From: Micropterix aruncella
Taxonomy: Eukaryota; Arthropoda; Insecta; Lepidoptera; Micropterigidae
DNA: 64,000 nucleotides
NCBI GenBank assembly: GCA_944548615.1
Contig: OX155963.1
Coordinates: 27,605,336 to 27,669,335 of the forward strand
Reading direction: 5' to 3'
Under the pieces are notes generated by a model, which ran no database searches, was not told where the DNA came from, and saw nothing but the letters and a program-made list of their open reading frames with translations. This document shows positions 22,086 to 34,939 of this stretch, one piece after another; the first letter of the stretch is position 1, and each line of letters opens with the position of its first letter. Made by a program: the position numbers and the translations under genes.

Positions 22086-22460
22086 AGAAATGTATAGGAT
22101 TTTCGCTAAAAATGTGTTCAAAATGTTTTTACAAGCTTTTATTTATATTGCGATGTTTGTTAGTTTGTTTAGGTCAAATCTTGGAACCTGAATTAGAACA
22201 ACTTCCTTTTACTTTATAAATTACAAGATATAGCAATAAGTTAAACATGTAGAAAGTAAAACCTTACTACAAAAATTACATAATTTTGTAGAAGACCAGA
22301 TTCATCCCTTATTAAAAGTTTGCAATAATTATGTACATTCTAGAAATACAACGAGTTTATTGCATCATATTATATTATGTGAAATAATCACGATTAAATG
22401 ACAATACAAAGAAAAGTAATATAAAAATAGGTCTCATTTTGATCTTCATTTTACATTATA
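22086..22460. other. AT-rich unclassified region
   Basis: No supported feature. Confidence 0.3.
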
Positions 22461-22627
22461 TGTTTGTTTCTTTGTTTATGCCCTTTATTGTGAAATTTCA
22501 CAATGGGCGAGTTATTGTCATATGACAATCTTTTACAACCAACCCTAATATGACGTGTTGATATGTATGTGTGCGTGTAACATGTGAGTCTTGTTATTGC
22601 ATTTGATCGACAGAATTGAAAATGCAA
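22461..22627 (-). mobile_element. tRNA-derived SINE, head-less copy
   Basis: Reverse orientation. It starts with the tail tgtttgtttctttg and contains 'ttgtgaaatttcacaa' and the 'gttattgtcatatgacaa' hairpin. It ends in gacagaattgaaaatgcaa, so the tRNA-like head is missing through 5' truncation. Confidence 0.85.
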
Positions 22628-23930
22628 ATCATGATCGATGGGAGTAAAATAGAGATGGCCTTCCTACAATTGTTTGTTTAATAAAATAGAAATTATCATC
22701 GGTAGAAAAAAAATGCAATGAATGTATTCATGGATAATAGAATATTCAATCACAAAATGAAATTGGAAGTCAAAATTGCAATAGAGATAAATCTAAATTG
22801 TGGACATTTTTATAGCAGTCGATATGGTTCTTGGTGAGTACCTATATTTATAATGTTTTTTTTAAAGTGTTCATCGTCAAGGCATCTGACGCCTAATGAT
22901 ACCTATCTTATAATCGAATAAGTTACTTTCGTAAAGAAAACTACTTCGCGCTCTACTTAATCGTCCTTTGAAAAAAACGCAAATTTTCTTTATTTTTTGT
23001 ATTGTGTGATTGTATATCCGAGTTGATATTAAAAGGCCGTGTACGAAATCGATGTGGGCCATGATACCTCTATAATCAATGGTATAATATAACTATAGGT
23101 AGGTAGGATTTTCGGAGCCAAAGAGATACGTCCACCCTTTGGAAGCGCTCGGCGGGGACTAGCTGACTTGAGGCGTGAATCGTATCATAGGCGAGTATCA
23201 TAATGCGAGAATTAGATTGTTTTAAAAGATTTTATTGCCAATTTTAATTAATGTTTTGCATTTTTTTTGGGGAAATGGATTGATATTGAACTAAAGTTTA
23301 TTTCTGTTGTTTTTATTTTATGAACGAGAGTTCTAAAAGGCCAAAATCAAAAGCATTTCTTCGCCCATTTTCTAAAAAAATTGACAAAGTTAAATATTTT
23401 TTTATCAACAATTTTATATGAAAGTAGTAAAAAGTGATTCACTTATTATATAGAGGACTTTCACAACAATACATTGTAATTTTTTTATACCGTTTAGATG
23501 TCTAAAGGATTCGTAAATATGTTATATTCTAAACCTCTTACAGCAAAAATTTACAAACAGTCGCCGGTTTAAGGTCAATTAATCAAAATTCTATAATAAT
23601 TTTCAAAAAAGTAGCTCACTCATTAGACAATAATATAAATGATCTTCTTGGTAGATAAAAAAGGAAAATGACATTTTGTGTTGTTTATTTTGTTTTGTTT
23701 CAGACTTTTCTATTGTTTGAAGAGACAATTAAGTACTGCTTTGGTGCGTTTTAGATCGAAACATTATTTATTATGGTATTTTATATATTATTGTCAACGA
23801 GTGCCATGTCTTGCCGACCCATAAAACAGTAAAATGTAGAATGTTCCAACGCGTTTCACTCTAAATAGACTACCATGTTCAATTCCTATATATTACTTAT
23901 TATCAATATTCAATTCTCTAATATCTCTCG
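22628..23930. other. AT-rich unclassified region
   Basis: No ORF of note and no repeat partner recognised. A moderately GC-rich patch lies at 23120-23190. Confidence 0.3.
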
Positions 23931-24340
23931 ATGCGAAATTCAAACGGATCCCAAGCAAGAAGAATAATCCTTACGTGCGTGGCATAAAAGGATCAATCTC
24001 CCATATCCGCAATTTCTTTCCGTTCGCTATTGCCGTACCTATCGAAACGACGATCTGCCTTTGCCGTTATCTCGCTATGGGATTGCCGTGGCGGAATGGA
24101 AGTTTAAAATTGGCAACGGCGTCGCTCGGTCTGGTCGCATTGTCCGCGCGGACAATGGACAGTCGTACTGCCGAGGGCCCGCGGGACCTCGCCCCTCCCC
24201 AATCCTCCTTAGGACCTCCCTAGTTCTAGCCCGCGATCCGAAGTACGGCATTACTCTAGATCGATGGCTTTTCAAGGGATCGCTGTCGCCTTTATCACTC
24301 CTTTAAAATATTGCAGTGGCTCCGCGAACGGATACGCGAG
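23931..24340. other. CpG-rich island of unknown nature
   Basis: Composition shifts sharply to GC- and CpG-rich DNA (for example 24090-24290), with the block gagggcccgcgggacc near 24173. Overlapping short ORFs exist on both strands (23975-24223, 24061-24306, 24075-24275), which is expected for CpG-rich DNA and not evidence of a gene. It could be part of a GC-rich mobile element, a host regulatory element or an exon. I found no similar copy in the window. Confidence 0.35.
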
Positions 24341-24670
24341 AAATAGAGCATAGGACCCTCCTCTGAATTAAAGAAATTTATATTCAATTGCTCTTTTTAA
24401 AGCGACACAAGTATCTGATTTAAGGCAACTGTTTATAAAATCGGCATTGCTAACGTTATTTTTAGCTAAATATAAGGCATTCGTTCTAGGGTTATCATCT
24501 TGCCCCATAAGCGTTACAGTAACAAAACAAACCTTTGGGGATAATATTCCGGTACTTAGAATGAAGTAATATTTGGTCAGCGGCATAACACGTTTATATC
24601 GCCAAGAACCTTTAGCCGTCTCGATGTCAGCATTAAACAGTGTACTAGCAAACATATTTTAAAAATGTAG
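24341..24670. other. Unclassified region with a 95-codon minus-strand ORF
   Basis: The minus-strand frame 24368-24655 has an ordinary-looking amino acid make-up but no domain I recognise. It ends next to a LINE tail. It could be a decayed host or transposon coding piece. Confidence 0.3.
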
Positions 24671-24822
24671 TTCAAATTCAAATTCAAAATTCAAAATTTT
24701 TATTAATCTATAATGTCACATATATTTTAAAATGCAAAGCCATCCTAACTAGGCCTCGCTTGTACTAAGGTAGGCTTAATATAAAAGAAGGTAGAGTGGT
24801 TTTCGTAACTTCCTGTATTATC
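24671..24822 (-). mobile_element. LINE 3' UTR fragment (minus strand), interrupted by the LTR element
   Basis: The tail appears on the plus strand as repeated attcaaa units (24671-24700), that is tttgaat repeats at a minus-strand 3' end. 'atcctaactaggcctcgctt' (24742-24761) is the reverse complement of the 'cctagttagga' stem seen in LINE 3' ends at about 39250 and 60490. The LTR retrotransposon inserted at 24822, duplicating tatc. The sequence resumes at 34379. Confidence 0.6.
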
Positions 24823-26703
24823 TGTTAGGGCCTAGTTTTTATAGTATACAAACTTTAACCTAAATCATTTTAATAATTAATCAGTTAACTTTATCCATCG
24901 CGCCATAGACGCGATACACCGAGCGGATACGTCTTACCGTATGTAGACGACAAGTCGCGCACATCCCTAATCAATTTTAATCAGTAAGGTAGAATATTTT
25001 TACTTAGAAAAGAGATCTTTCTTCTTTTTTTTTTGGCTGGCAACGACCGAGCAAGACGGTCGAGAAGAGACCGGCCGCTCCGCCGTTGGCGGAGCGGGCC
25101 GACTACCGCCCATTTAATTATTCATTTGCACACCAGCCAACACAGTCTAGAACTTAAATTCTGTGAATATCTAAAATCTAAAATTAAACTCAGTTCAGCG
25201 TACCGGGCAAGCCCTCATCGGATTCCGCACCTATCTACAGGCAAGTCTTCTATCTGTAACTATTAGCTTCCTCTCGTAAAATCAGATTTCAAAAAAATAA
25301 TAAATTCAAATTAATAAGATTGCTTTTAAAGCCAAGTCCCCTGTAAATTACCGTTGCCATATCTTCGTTGGTGAATAATTAGAGTCAAGTAAAATCAAAA
25401 TTTAGTAATTTGAGTGCGTCAAAATAGAAGTAGGTAGTACGTCGGGTCAGTCATAATTCCCGGTGTCTGAGCATCGCCTTCCGTCTCCTCGCCTCAACTA
25501 ATTTTTCTACTATCATCTAAAGGTCGATTTCGGAAAATATAATTTAAAATTTAAAATCGCATCCGGGGAGCAGGCGCTAAAAAATCTAGAAGCAACCCTC
25601 CAATAACTCCCGCGGGTAGCAGTGTCTTCCTTCTCTATTCCAGAACCCAAAGTACCTGTCCAAAATCCCACTTCGCCGAATTAAGCCCTGAAAATTGAAA
25701 GGCTCTAACGTTCAATTTTCCACGAATTTAATTTTAGAATTTTGTCAATTCCAACTACTCGGATTCGCCATATGCTATGGCCTAGCTTTCATTTATTATA
25801 ATTAAAATAAAATATGTTACTCTGTCAAATAAACCTTTCATTTTGGTTAATTAATCATTATTTAGCGAATTAAAGAAATCGAGACGGTACCTAGAAATAC
25901 CGCCGGGTCAGAGCGAGCTACAATCTCGTAGGTACCCGACTAACACTGGACAGGGTAATGTTTCAGGGAAAGGGATAAATAAAGAATAATTTTATAAAAG
26001 GAACTTTGAAATTATACATTTTAATTTTATCATTTAGCGGAGAAAAGAACCGCAGTACATTATTTAATTATAGCAGCATCTGCTGGTTTAGAGCGTACCT
26101 AGATTCAAATAGTATTTTCTCTTTTTTTTTAAATATAATTATCTAGCAATTATTTCCAATAAATACATTAGACGATTTAGCCATTGATTTATGTAAGAGC
26201 GCGGACCGGGACCGGGGCCGAGCGCTCCAAGCGGGCGCGATCGACGCGCGCCGACGCAGTACCTCGTCGGTACACCGATAGAGGGCGCGGTGAGTAAATC
26301 ATAATATTCGATCTCGTCGCCGCAGCGCACTAAACTTGATATCGCTTCTTCTTCTTCTTTTAGTCCTCTCACAAGATATATTGAAATTCATTTTATAATA
26401 AAACATAACTAGGGTACTTGACCGTCCATTCAATTTGAATGCTCTCGACTTCAGGACGACGTCAATACAGGATTTTAACCACCCCTGAGCACGACTGAGC
26501 TACCGTGGTATCCTTGGCGTCGCTCCACTCCCACGCACAAAGGTAACTTCCCAGGCGGAGGGAGGCCCTTTGCATTTGTTTATGTGGTCTATCATCTATT
26601 TCCCGCATGTGTAGCTGGCGCCTCTACAAATAAATACACTTTATCGTTACACAAGCAAGCCCTAAATACAACATTATATCTAATTTTAATTAGACACATA
26701 ACA
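24823..26703 (+). repeat. 5' LTR of the LARD-like element
   Basis: It matches the 3' LTR over its full 1881 bp at a fixed offset of 7671, with no length change. The only difference seen is C at 25099 against G at 32770. A GC-rich segment lies at about 26200-26285. The short ORFs inside it (25033-25266, 26139-26372) recur in the other LTR only because the LTRs are copies. Confidence 0.95.
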
Positions 26704-26707
26704 AATT

Positions 26708-26725
26708 TGGGCCCAACTGGGGCCG
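26708..26725 (+). promoter_or_regulatory. Candidate primer-binding site of the LTR element
   Basis: TGGGCCCAACTGGGGCCG starts four bases after the 5' LTR and begins with TGG, as sites complementary to tRNA 3' CCA ends do. I did not assign the tRNA. Confidence 0.55.
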
Positions 26726-27490
26726 TTAAATATTTTTTTTTATTTTTAATTTTAGAGATTTTTTTTCAAGATTCAGTTTTTTTAATTTACCGTTATCATT
26801 ACATTATATACAATTTTATATTTTATTTTTTTCTATCATATAGCGTCCGACATATAGGACACCACAATTTCCCACCCAACCCGCCCAAATTTTTTTCTTT
26901 TTATTATTCTATTTTTTTTCTTTATTGTTTCTCTACACAACGTACCTACTGCCAATTTATTTTACAGGTTGTTACAAAACTAACACAATATTTTTTTTCA
27001 TGCTTTAAAAAGTGCTTTACATTTTAATTTTTTTAAATAATATACTACATGTACAATAGCCTTTCAGCCATAAGCGTAAGTAATAACCAAGGTGTCTTGG
27101 GGATTTGACTTCGGAATCAGCAAAGGATTACGTGGGGATTTTGCTTCTTCGACGACACGTTGGACACATATCTAGTTATACAGTTACAACAAACGAACCT
27201 TAAGACGTTTATGCAAAAAATATCCGCAATTAATACTACTATTCACACTTATAGTAAATACTTAACAAAATTTCACAAGCCTACAGGGTGTTACAATTTT
27301 CTTTTCTTTCATTTTACTTTTTTATTTTTTTTTGTTTTCATTTAACTTCATCAATTTCTTTTTTTCATTTCCTTTTTCCCTTTGCCTTATTGCATATGGG
27401 ACTTCAACTTAATAAACTCATAATACACTCTAATCAATACACACTCACCTACATCCACACACTAGCATCAACACTTCCACGTCTAAATAA
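26726..27490. other. LTR element interior, non-coding leader
   Basis: T-rich and AT-rich DNA with many poly-T runs. The frame 26584-27027 crosses the LTR border and is Phe/Tyr-rich because of the base composition. No gag-like sequence was found. Confidence 0.5.
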
Positions 27491-27892
27491 ATACGATTAA
27501 CTTTCTTACACACTTCATCATCCGCTGTTTACAAATATTTAAAAGACAAAAACGCCAAAATAATACTCGATACCCCACACGAATTCGCAAAGGGATTAGA
27601 GTCATTAGCGGACGCCTATGACATAGTGCAGGAAAGAATGTTAGAGTCATTCAGAAATAGTTCTTCGAGATACAACCTTAGAAGAAAACACGTCGAATTT
27701 AAAACAGGAGAGTGGGTCTGGGCCAAAAACCATACATTGTCAAGAAAAGCAGATTTTTTTTGTAGCAAACTCAGCCCTAGGTACATAAAGTGCAAAGTCA
27801 TTGCGAAAAAATCCCCAGTCGCCTACGAGTTAGCCGACGAGAACGGAAAACCGCGGGGTCTTTTTCATATTAAAGACATTGCGAGTAACTAA
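27491..27892 (+). pseudogene. Ty3/gypsy integrase C-terminal remnant (GPY/F-like)
   Basis: The frame is open across the whole stretch. SSSAVYKYLKDK resembles a piece of the integrase core. This jumps directly to ILDTPHEFAKGLESLADAYD and ERMLESFRNSSSRYNLRRKH, then to FKTGEWVWAKNHTLS and LSPRYIKCKVIAKKSPVAYE, ending GLFHIKDIASN. The last part corresponds to the chromodomain-less GPY/F end of Ty3/gypsy integrase, which contacts DNA and target. The zinc-binding HHCC part and the DDE catalytic residues are missing. The fusion point looks like an internal deletion in the parent pol gene. It has no Met start of its own before 27626, and any expression is doubtful. Confidence 0.75.
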
Positions 27893-30800
27893 TACCCTAT
27901 AACAACATATGGTCTAGCGTGGCGTCGCCGAAGTGAAGTCGATCGCGTCGTCACGGTCTCCATCGTGAAACTGCGGATTCCGGATATAAATCGCACAAGG
28001 TACACAAAAAAGGTATTAACTATTGCGTCTATAAGGCATAAAATAAGCTATTCAACAGAAAAAACAAAGAGTCAAAATTATAATTCCATTTGATATAAGA
28101 CAAATAAAATAAACAATTAATTGTAAACAACCTAACGCACTTTATCAAGATACAAAATCCAAAACAAAGCGCAACAAATAAACTAAATTCACACACACAA
28201 AACACATGACACAACAGAACACACGGTCTAAAGTACCTACAAAAAAAAAAAAAAACGAACACAAGTACAAATAGTCTACAAAAAAAAAAAAATTTTATAA
28301 AATAAAATTTTTTTTTGAAAGGTACTCTCATCCGGCAAGAAGGCCGCCGGATTCGGTACCTCACCATGTGGGCAAATTTAGCCCCAAATTCTTAAAAATA
28401 TAATAAATATCATTAATGTATTTTCATATCCAAATTTAAAAACAAACAGTATTTCGAGTCAATGCAATCAAACACACTTACACAACACCTGCGTTAAGCC
28501 ATTATTTATAAATAGATCCGACCGACCGACATACACGGCAGTAGGTATGATAAATCATAATATAGAGATAAAATCGAGCGCATTTTTACACACAATTCAA
28601 ACACAAATAAATACATATCCCTTTGCATGGGCCGTTGCGGCAAAAAATCAAAGAACAAAGATATTTCTCTACCTTAATTATATTTATACGCAATTATGCG
28701 ATTTTTAAAACGGTTCGGTGCTTAACCGTTCGCTTGCGAGAGAAACACCGCCGGACAAGCTCTGGATTTTTTTAATTATATATTTACTGGGTTTGGTGTT
28801 CATCCTACCTTTAAGGTAAACAAACGCAAGGAACTATTATGTTCCGGGTATTCAATGCATCAACTGTCATCGTCGAATTAAAATCTACATGCTCAGCTCT
28901 GTTGTAAAAATACTTCTATATTTTTTTCTATCAATTATTTTATAATTTTTTTTTTGACATACAATCACGCGGCAAGTAGATCGTTAGTACTAAGTAGCGA
29001 CTAGGAACCCCTTCAAAAACCGTTGTAGATTAGTCATAAGCTACAGAAAGCTCTTTGTTCGGTCTTGGCTTTTTGCCAAGATATGGAATTTTCCATACCA
29101 TAATTTCTTCATTGTAAGATAAAAACCCCCATTGATTTCCCGCAACGTTATTTTCTAATAAATAATAAGCCCCGTTTAGTTTGTCCATAAATACTCATCA
29201 AAAATCACAAAATAATGATCTTAATTGGATATAAATATTTGGAAAAAATGACTTATAAATGTCATAATTGCATTCCTCCATGTCAAAATATTAAAATAGG
29301 TACGAGACAGACACATTTAAGTATGACAGGAAAGCATGAAAGGAAGTGCTTGCATGATGACGAAAGACCGAAGCGCGAATGGCACACGAAAGGAAAATAC
29401 TATGTCAGAAATATCTAGTATTATTATTTATCACCATGACTACAAAACTTACATCTCACAAAATTTATATGCAATAAAAACATCATACACTAAGGACCTC
29501 AAAATCATGGAAGTTAGGGAGTTGCCTGCGGAACAACGCATAGAGGAACTCTAAAATTTAACTTCATACCACCACGAGTGAAAGACCGCGAGGTCTATAA
29601 ACATCCAGAACTGGTTATTCGTGTAAAGAAAACCACACTGCCGTTCTATCCCGTCCACAAACAACAATAAACACACACGCTCAATTCTTTTTTTTAAAAA
29701 AACACAAATATACAATATTTCTTTTAAAATTATAAATTTGAATACCAATACGACCAGAATTTACGCAAATTAAAATTACGTAATTCGCTTCTGTACATTT
29801 CAGATAAGTCGTCAAAATGGTCAATACAAATTAAAGAACCGGCCTAAAATCTTTATGCTCCTTTTCACATTACATTAACAATTATTCGGTAAAATAAGCT
29901 CGAACGCTTCTACACACTGCACATTGATGCAAAATATATTATTATTATTTTTTTAATAAACGTATTAGCAGACATTTATTGGTAGTCTTGCTTTCGTTAG
30001 TTAAGGCCGATTTCTCTATAAAACACACCATAAATACAAAAATAAACAAAATATAAAAACACTATATCAAAACAATCAATAATTAACAGGGCACAAAATC
30101 AAAAGGAAACACCGCTACCCGAAGTACCATTCTTGCAAATGCATTTCATAATTTCAAAACTTAAAATTAAAATATATTATAATTTTTTCTTTTTAAATCC
30201 GGAACCCTTCATATTTTTTTTTTGTTTTTATAAATTATCCGGAAAGATTTGGCACCTGCTCTCCCACATCTACTACACCCCTTTCACCATTCTAATAAAC
30301 AATTAATTTTTCTATTCCCCGTTGGATTAATTATCTATACGTTCATTTAATAAAGCCTGAATATAATCAAAAATATAACCCGCCGGAATGGATGCTTATA
30401 GACCGAGATAAAAAAAGAGTTGTTTTTTTCCTTTCCCCTTCCTTTCTTCTAATTTTTTTTTCAAAGAAAGTAGCTACAAAAAGTAGCAACATTTCTAATT
30501 TATTTATTTCTTTTTGTTTGTTTTTCAACCATGGAATTTCATGTGTAAAGCTGCACAATATGAGCACTGCCACTGTTACAATAATTTTTCTTGTTCTTTG
30601 TTTTATTACTACATTATAATATGTAAGTATACACGTTAGGCAGCACAGTTTAGCTGCATATTCCTAATTTAAAAAATAATATCATATGTTGAATAGATTT
30701 TAAAATGCCTTGTTGGATTAATAATATACCACATTGTGTACCTACGCGTCTTACAATACTTGTAATTTATAATAATTTAAATTTTTTTTTGTTATGTACC

Positions 30801-32493
30801 AATCTTTCTTATCCCGCTTAAAATGTAGCATACAGACAGAACATAAGCACCAGTTTTTGACCCCAATCACATAGGAAATTTAAGAAGTCGGAAAATACAT
30901 TTACTTTTCTTAAAGAATAAAAACAAGTTTCGAACTGAATTGTAAAGCGAAGATATGATAACACACACATGGTTACATATATTAGAGCCTCTCCTTCTCT
31001 CACCACCCATCCTAGTACTCCAGTAAAAAACTCAACTAGAAAATCGAACGAGATGATGCCGCATAACTTTTCACGTTCCAGACAATATTTGGAGAATTGA
31101 ACACACCAACCAGACATGTCCAGTGACATTCGGCAAGGCGGGAAGCAAAACCTCAAACGTCGAGCCAAGCTGCTAGATACCATAATGAAGGCAATGCTGA
31201 CCGAATTAACCAGCCCATAAATCCACGGACCATAATTCTGCCAGCCAACCAGTATGGACATCCGAAACCAGGATACCTACTCCAGTCTAGAGGTAAAGAT
31301 ACATTTTCCTATCTCTATATGACAACCAGGACGGCATTCACGATAGACGACATCCGATAGGCGAGGACCGCAGGAGCGTTCCCTATCAATAGGAACATTT
31401 ATCACTAAACCAGGTGGACCAGGATGCGAAGTCACACAAACCAGACCGCAAGTAACCTCCACATATACTATTACCATCAACATGCAAATAAGGACGCTTT
31501 AAGTACCATTTTAACATCAGCGTAGTGTGTACACAGTGAAGTGAAGTAGTGTTCTCTGGAATGGACAGGGCATTTAGGCACGAAAATCACCTTCCTTATT
31601 ACACCCGCTAGCCACAACGCACCGGACTTTTCAAACAAGCGACGTGTAAAAATCTGAATTTCTTCCGTGCACACAGACTTGAAACAGCTAGTGTAGCACC
31701 ACGATTTTGTCCCAAGTAGAAGCTCTGCAAAAAATTTTCCACCGGACTTTTTTTTAAACAAGCAAAGTGACGCAATTTGCCAAGCAGCAGCCCACTTATT
31801 ATGTTCTTCGAGTTGCCTCGATTAAGATCATCACGACACAACATCAGAAAACTAGGCAACCTACTAATGCTCGCCTATTTTTTCCGCAATTCCAAGGTAC
31901 GGCTCATCAATCGACCACCACGAGACACGTTGTGTGTCTTACCCAAGGCCCTACGACGCGCATACGTCGATCTCCAAGCAGCGACCCCACCGAGAGAGCG
32001 ACGCAGCAACCAGACGATACGCCACGCGCTACGCCCCAGGAGAAGATCAACCCGTCAATCATGTTAACCCTGTTACGGACAGGCGACATCTTTCACGGCT
32101 GAATTCTTTCCCTATTTTCAGTTCCTGACTTTCTTAACTCCAATCCTGATATGAATAAGCGTCATATACTGCAGTCAAAGAAACTCTTATGCACTTTTTG
32201 GGATCAAAAAATACTTTGTCAAAAATCATCTTCTCTCGTTTAGGTGTTATTTATTTTTTTTTTATATTTTTTTAAAATATCTTGATTTGTATCAACCCTT
32301 GCAAACAGGGCAAATTTCTTCATTACCGTTACGTACTTATTCTTATTTTTCTTACTGTTACCAATATTTATTGTATTAGCGGCTACGCATCGTAGCAAGT
32401 AGGGGTTAGTGTACAACACTCGTAGCATTATATCTTTAACATTGATTGCTTATGTAGGTCACCGGGGACGGTGACTAGGTCTCTATCCGGCAA
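27893..32493. other. LTR element interior, 4.6 kb without recognisable genes
   Basis: Mostly AT-rich, with A-rich tracts at 28240-28320 and T-rich tracts elsewhere. The composition becomes more balanced at about 30960-32110, where short overlapping frames occur on both strands (for example 31767-32102, 31777-32067, 30818-31261). None shows a gag, env or pol motif I can name. The phrase accggactttt is repeated at 31620 and 31741, each followed within about 20 bp by acaagc. Just before the 3' LTR (32440-32493) no clear polypurine tract is visible; the nearest candidate is ggggacgg at about 32464. Confidence 0.6.
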
Positions 32494-34374
32494 TGTTAGG
32501 GCCTAGTTTTTATAGTATACAAACTTTAACCTAAATCATTTTAATAATTAATCAGTTAACTTTATCCATCGCGCCATAGACGCGATACACCGAGCGGATA
32601 CGTCTTACCGTATGTAGACGACAAGTCGCGCACATCCCTAATCAATTTTAATCAGTAAGGTAGAATATTTTTACTTAGAAAAGAGATCTTTCTTCTTTTT
32701 TTTTTGGCTGGCAACGACCGAGCAAGACGGTCGAGAAGAGACCGGCCGCTCCGCCGTTGGCGGAGCGGGGCGACTACCGCCCATTTAATTATTCATTTGC
32801 ACACCAGCCAACACAGTCTAGAACTTAAATTCTGTGAATATCTAAAATCTAAAATTAAACTCAGTTCAGCGTACCGGGCAAGCCCTCATCGGATTCCGCA
32901 CCTATCTACAGGCAAGTCTTCTATCTGTAACTATTAGCTTCCTCTCGTAAAATCAGATTTCAAAAAAATAATAAATTCAAATTAATAAGATTGCTTTTAA
33001 AGCCAAGTCCCCTGTAAATTACCGTTGCCATATCTTCGTTGGTGAATAATTAGAGTCAAGTAAAATCAAAATTTAGTAATTTGAGTGCGTCAAAATAGAA
33101 GTAGGTAGTACGTCGGGTCAGTCATAATTCCCGGTGTCTGAGCATCGCCTTCCGTCTCCTCGCCTCAACTAATTTTTCTACTATCATCTAAAGGTCGATT
33201 TCGGAAAATATAATTTAAAATTTAAAATCGCATCCGGGGAGCAGGCGCTAAAAAATCTAGAAGCAACCCTCCAATAACTCCCGCGGGTAGCAGTGTCTTC
33301 CTTCTCTATTCCAGAACCCAAAGTACCTGTCCAAAATCCCACTTCGCCGAATTAAGCCCTGAAAATTGAAAGGCTCTAACGTTCAATTTTCCACGAATTT
33401 AATTTTAGAATTTTGTCAATTCCAACTACTCGGATTCGCCATATGCTATGGCCTAGCTTTCATTTATTATAATTAAAATAAAATATGTTACTCTGTCAAA
33501 TAAACCTTTCATTTTGGTTAATTAATCATTATTTAGCGAATTAAAGAAATCGAGACGGTACCTAGAAATACCGCCGGGTCAGAGCGAGCTACAATCTCGT
33601 AGGTACCCGACTAACACTGGACAGGGTAATGTTTCAGGGAAAGGGATAAATAAAGAATAATTTTATAAAAGGAACTTTGAAATTATACATTTTAATTTTA
33701 TCATTTAGCGGAGAAAAGAACCGCAGTACATTATTTAATTATAGCAGCATCTGCTGGTTTAGAGCGTACCTAGATTCAAATAGTATTTTCTCTTTTTTTT
33801 TAAATATAATTATCTAGCAATTATTTCCAATAAATACATTAGACGATTTAGCCATTGATTTATGTAAGAGCGCGGACCGGGACCGGGGCCGAGCGCTCCA
33901 AGCGGGCGCGATCGACGCGCGCCGACGCAGTACCTCGTCGGTACACCGATAGAGGGCGCGGTGAGTAAATCATAATATTCGATCTCGTCGCCGCAGCGCA
34001 CTAAACTTGATATCGCTTCTTCTTCTTCTTTTAGTCCTCTCACAAGATATATTGAAATTCATTTTATAATAAAACATAACTAGGGTACTTGACCGTCCAT
34101 TCAATTTGAATGCTCTCGACTTCAGGACGACGTCAATACAGGATTTTAACCACCCCTGAGCACGACTGAGCTACCGTGGTATCCTTGGCGTCGCTCCACT
34201 CCCACGCACAAAGGTAACTTCCCAGGCGGAGGGAGGCCCTTTGCATTTGTTTATGTGGTCTATCATCTATTTCCCGCATGTGTAGCTGGCGCCTCTACAA
34301 ATAAATACACTTTATCGTTACACAAGCAAGCCCTAAATACAACATTATATCTAATTTTAATTAGACACATAACA
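32494..34374 (+). repeat. 3' LTR of the LARD-like element
   Basis: Nearly identical to 24823-26703. It ends ACACATAACA, followed by the tatc target duplication. Confidence 0.95.
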
Positions 34375-34939
34375 TATCTTTGTATATTATTATGTTAAAT
34401 TTAAGAAGATAGATATGTCTCTAAAATAATAGTGTGTAATGATATTAAATTTAATTATGTACATATATATATAATAAGTGGATGATGAGAGCGTATGTCA
34501 ATACAATCTATGCTACATACTTTAGTCTAAACTAATTCTTATGACAGACCTGTCAAAGATTATCTTTGAATTTAATTATTATATTTAAATTTTTATCATT
34601 TTTGACTATCTTTATCTACCTGTAATTTTATTTATACTCGTATTATCTTTAACATATTTTTTTACCATTAATTTGAATATTTAAAATTGACCATTTGTTT
34701 TAGCCCGATTATGTCAACCATTCGACCAGTTTTTATTGTTTTATATTTCTCTGATTTGTGTTTCTTTTTTATTTAGATTGCTTTCAAACGTTAAGCAATT
34801 TATTTTATTTATAATGCTTTATTTATGTGTTAAAATGCTCTGGAACCGCTATCCCGGGAACGGGTTTATCACAGTCGGGCGCCGCTGATCAACAATAGAT
34901 ACGAAGAATTCACTCAGTTATTGTTTTGTTATTGGTTTA
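34375..34939. repeat. AT-rich repeat E, copy 1 (right of the LTR element)
   Basis: About 34485-34800 matches 52528-52561 plus 53873-54165. Shared landmarks are 'gagcgtatgtcaata', ctatgcta, ctaaactaattc, and 'tgatttgtgtttctttttt'. Removing the LTR element joins this to 24822. A less AT-rich patch at 34845-34900 is unassigned. Confidence 0.6.

Larger units (their letters stand above)
24823..34374 (+). mobile_element. LTR retrotransposon, LARD-like Ty3/gypsy derivative
   Basis: Two direct 1881-bp LTRs (24823-26703 and 32494-34374) begin TGTTAGGGCC and end ACACATAACA, giving TG..CA ends. They enclose 5.79 kb. The 4-bp duplication tatc flanks the element (24819-24822 and 34375-34378). A primer-binding-site candidate follows the 5' LTR. 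Only the integrase C-terminus is recognisable inside; gag, protease, RT and RNase H are missing. Long LTRs plus a long, mostly non-coding interior define a LARD-type element. The LTRs differ at only one position that I found, so insertion is very recent and relied on proteins from another element. Orientation is taken from the integrase fragment and the binding site. Confidence 0.9.

Noticed and set aside
25033..25266. 77-codon ORF repeated almost identically at 32704-32937 (and the minus-strand pair 26139-26372 / 33810-34043)
   Set aside because: The repetition comes from the two LTR copies. The frames have no recognisable domain and lie in non-coding LTR sequence.
31767..32128. gag or env gene in the LTR element
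   Set aside because: Overlapping short frames only. No nucleocapsid zinc knuckle, signal peptide, fusion-type or transmembrane pattern was seen.
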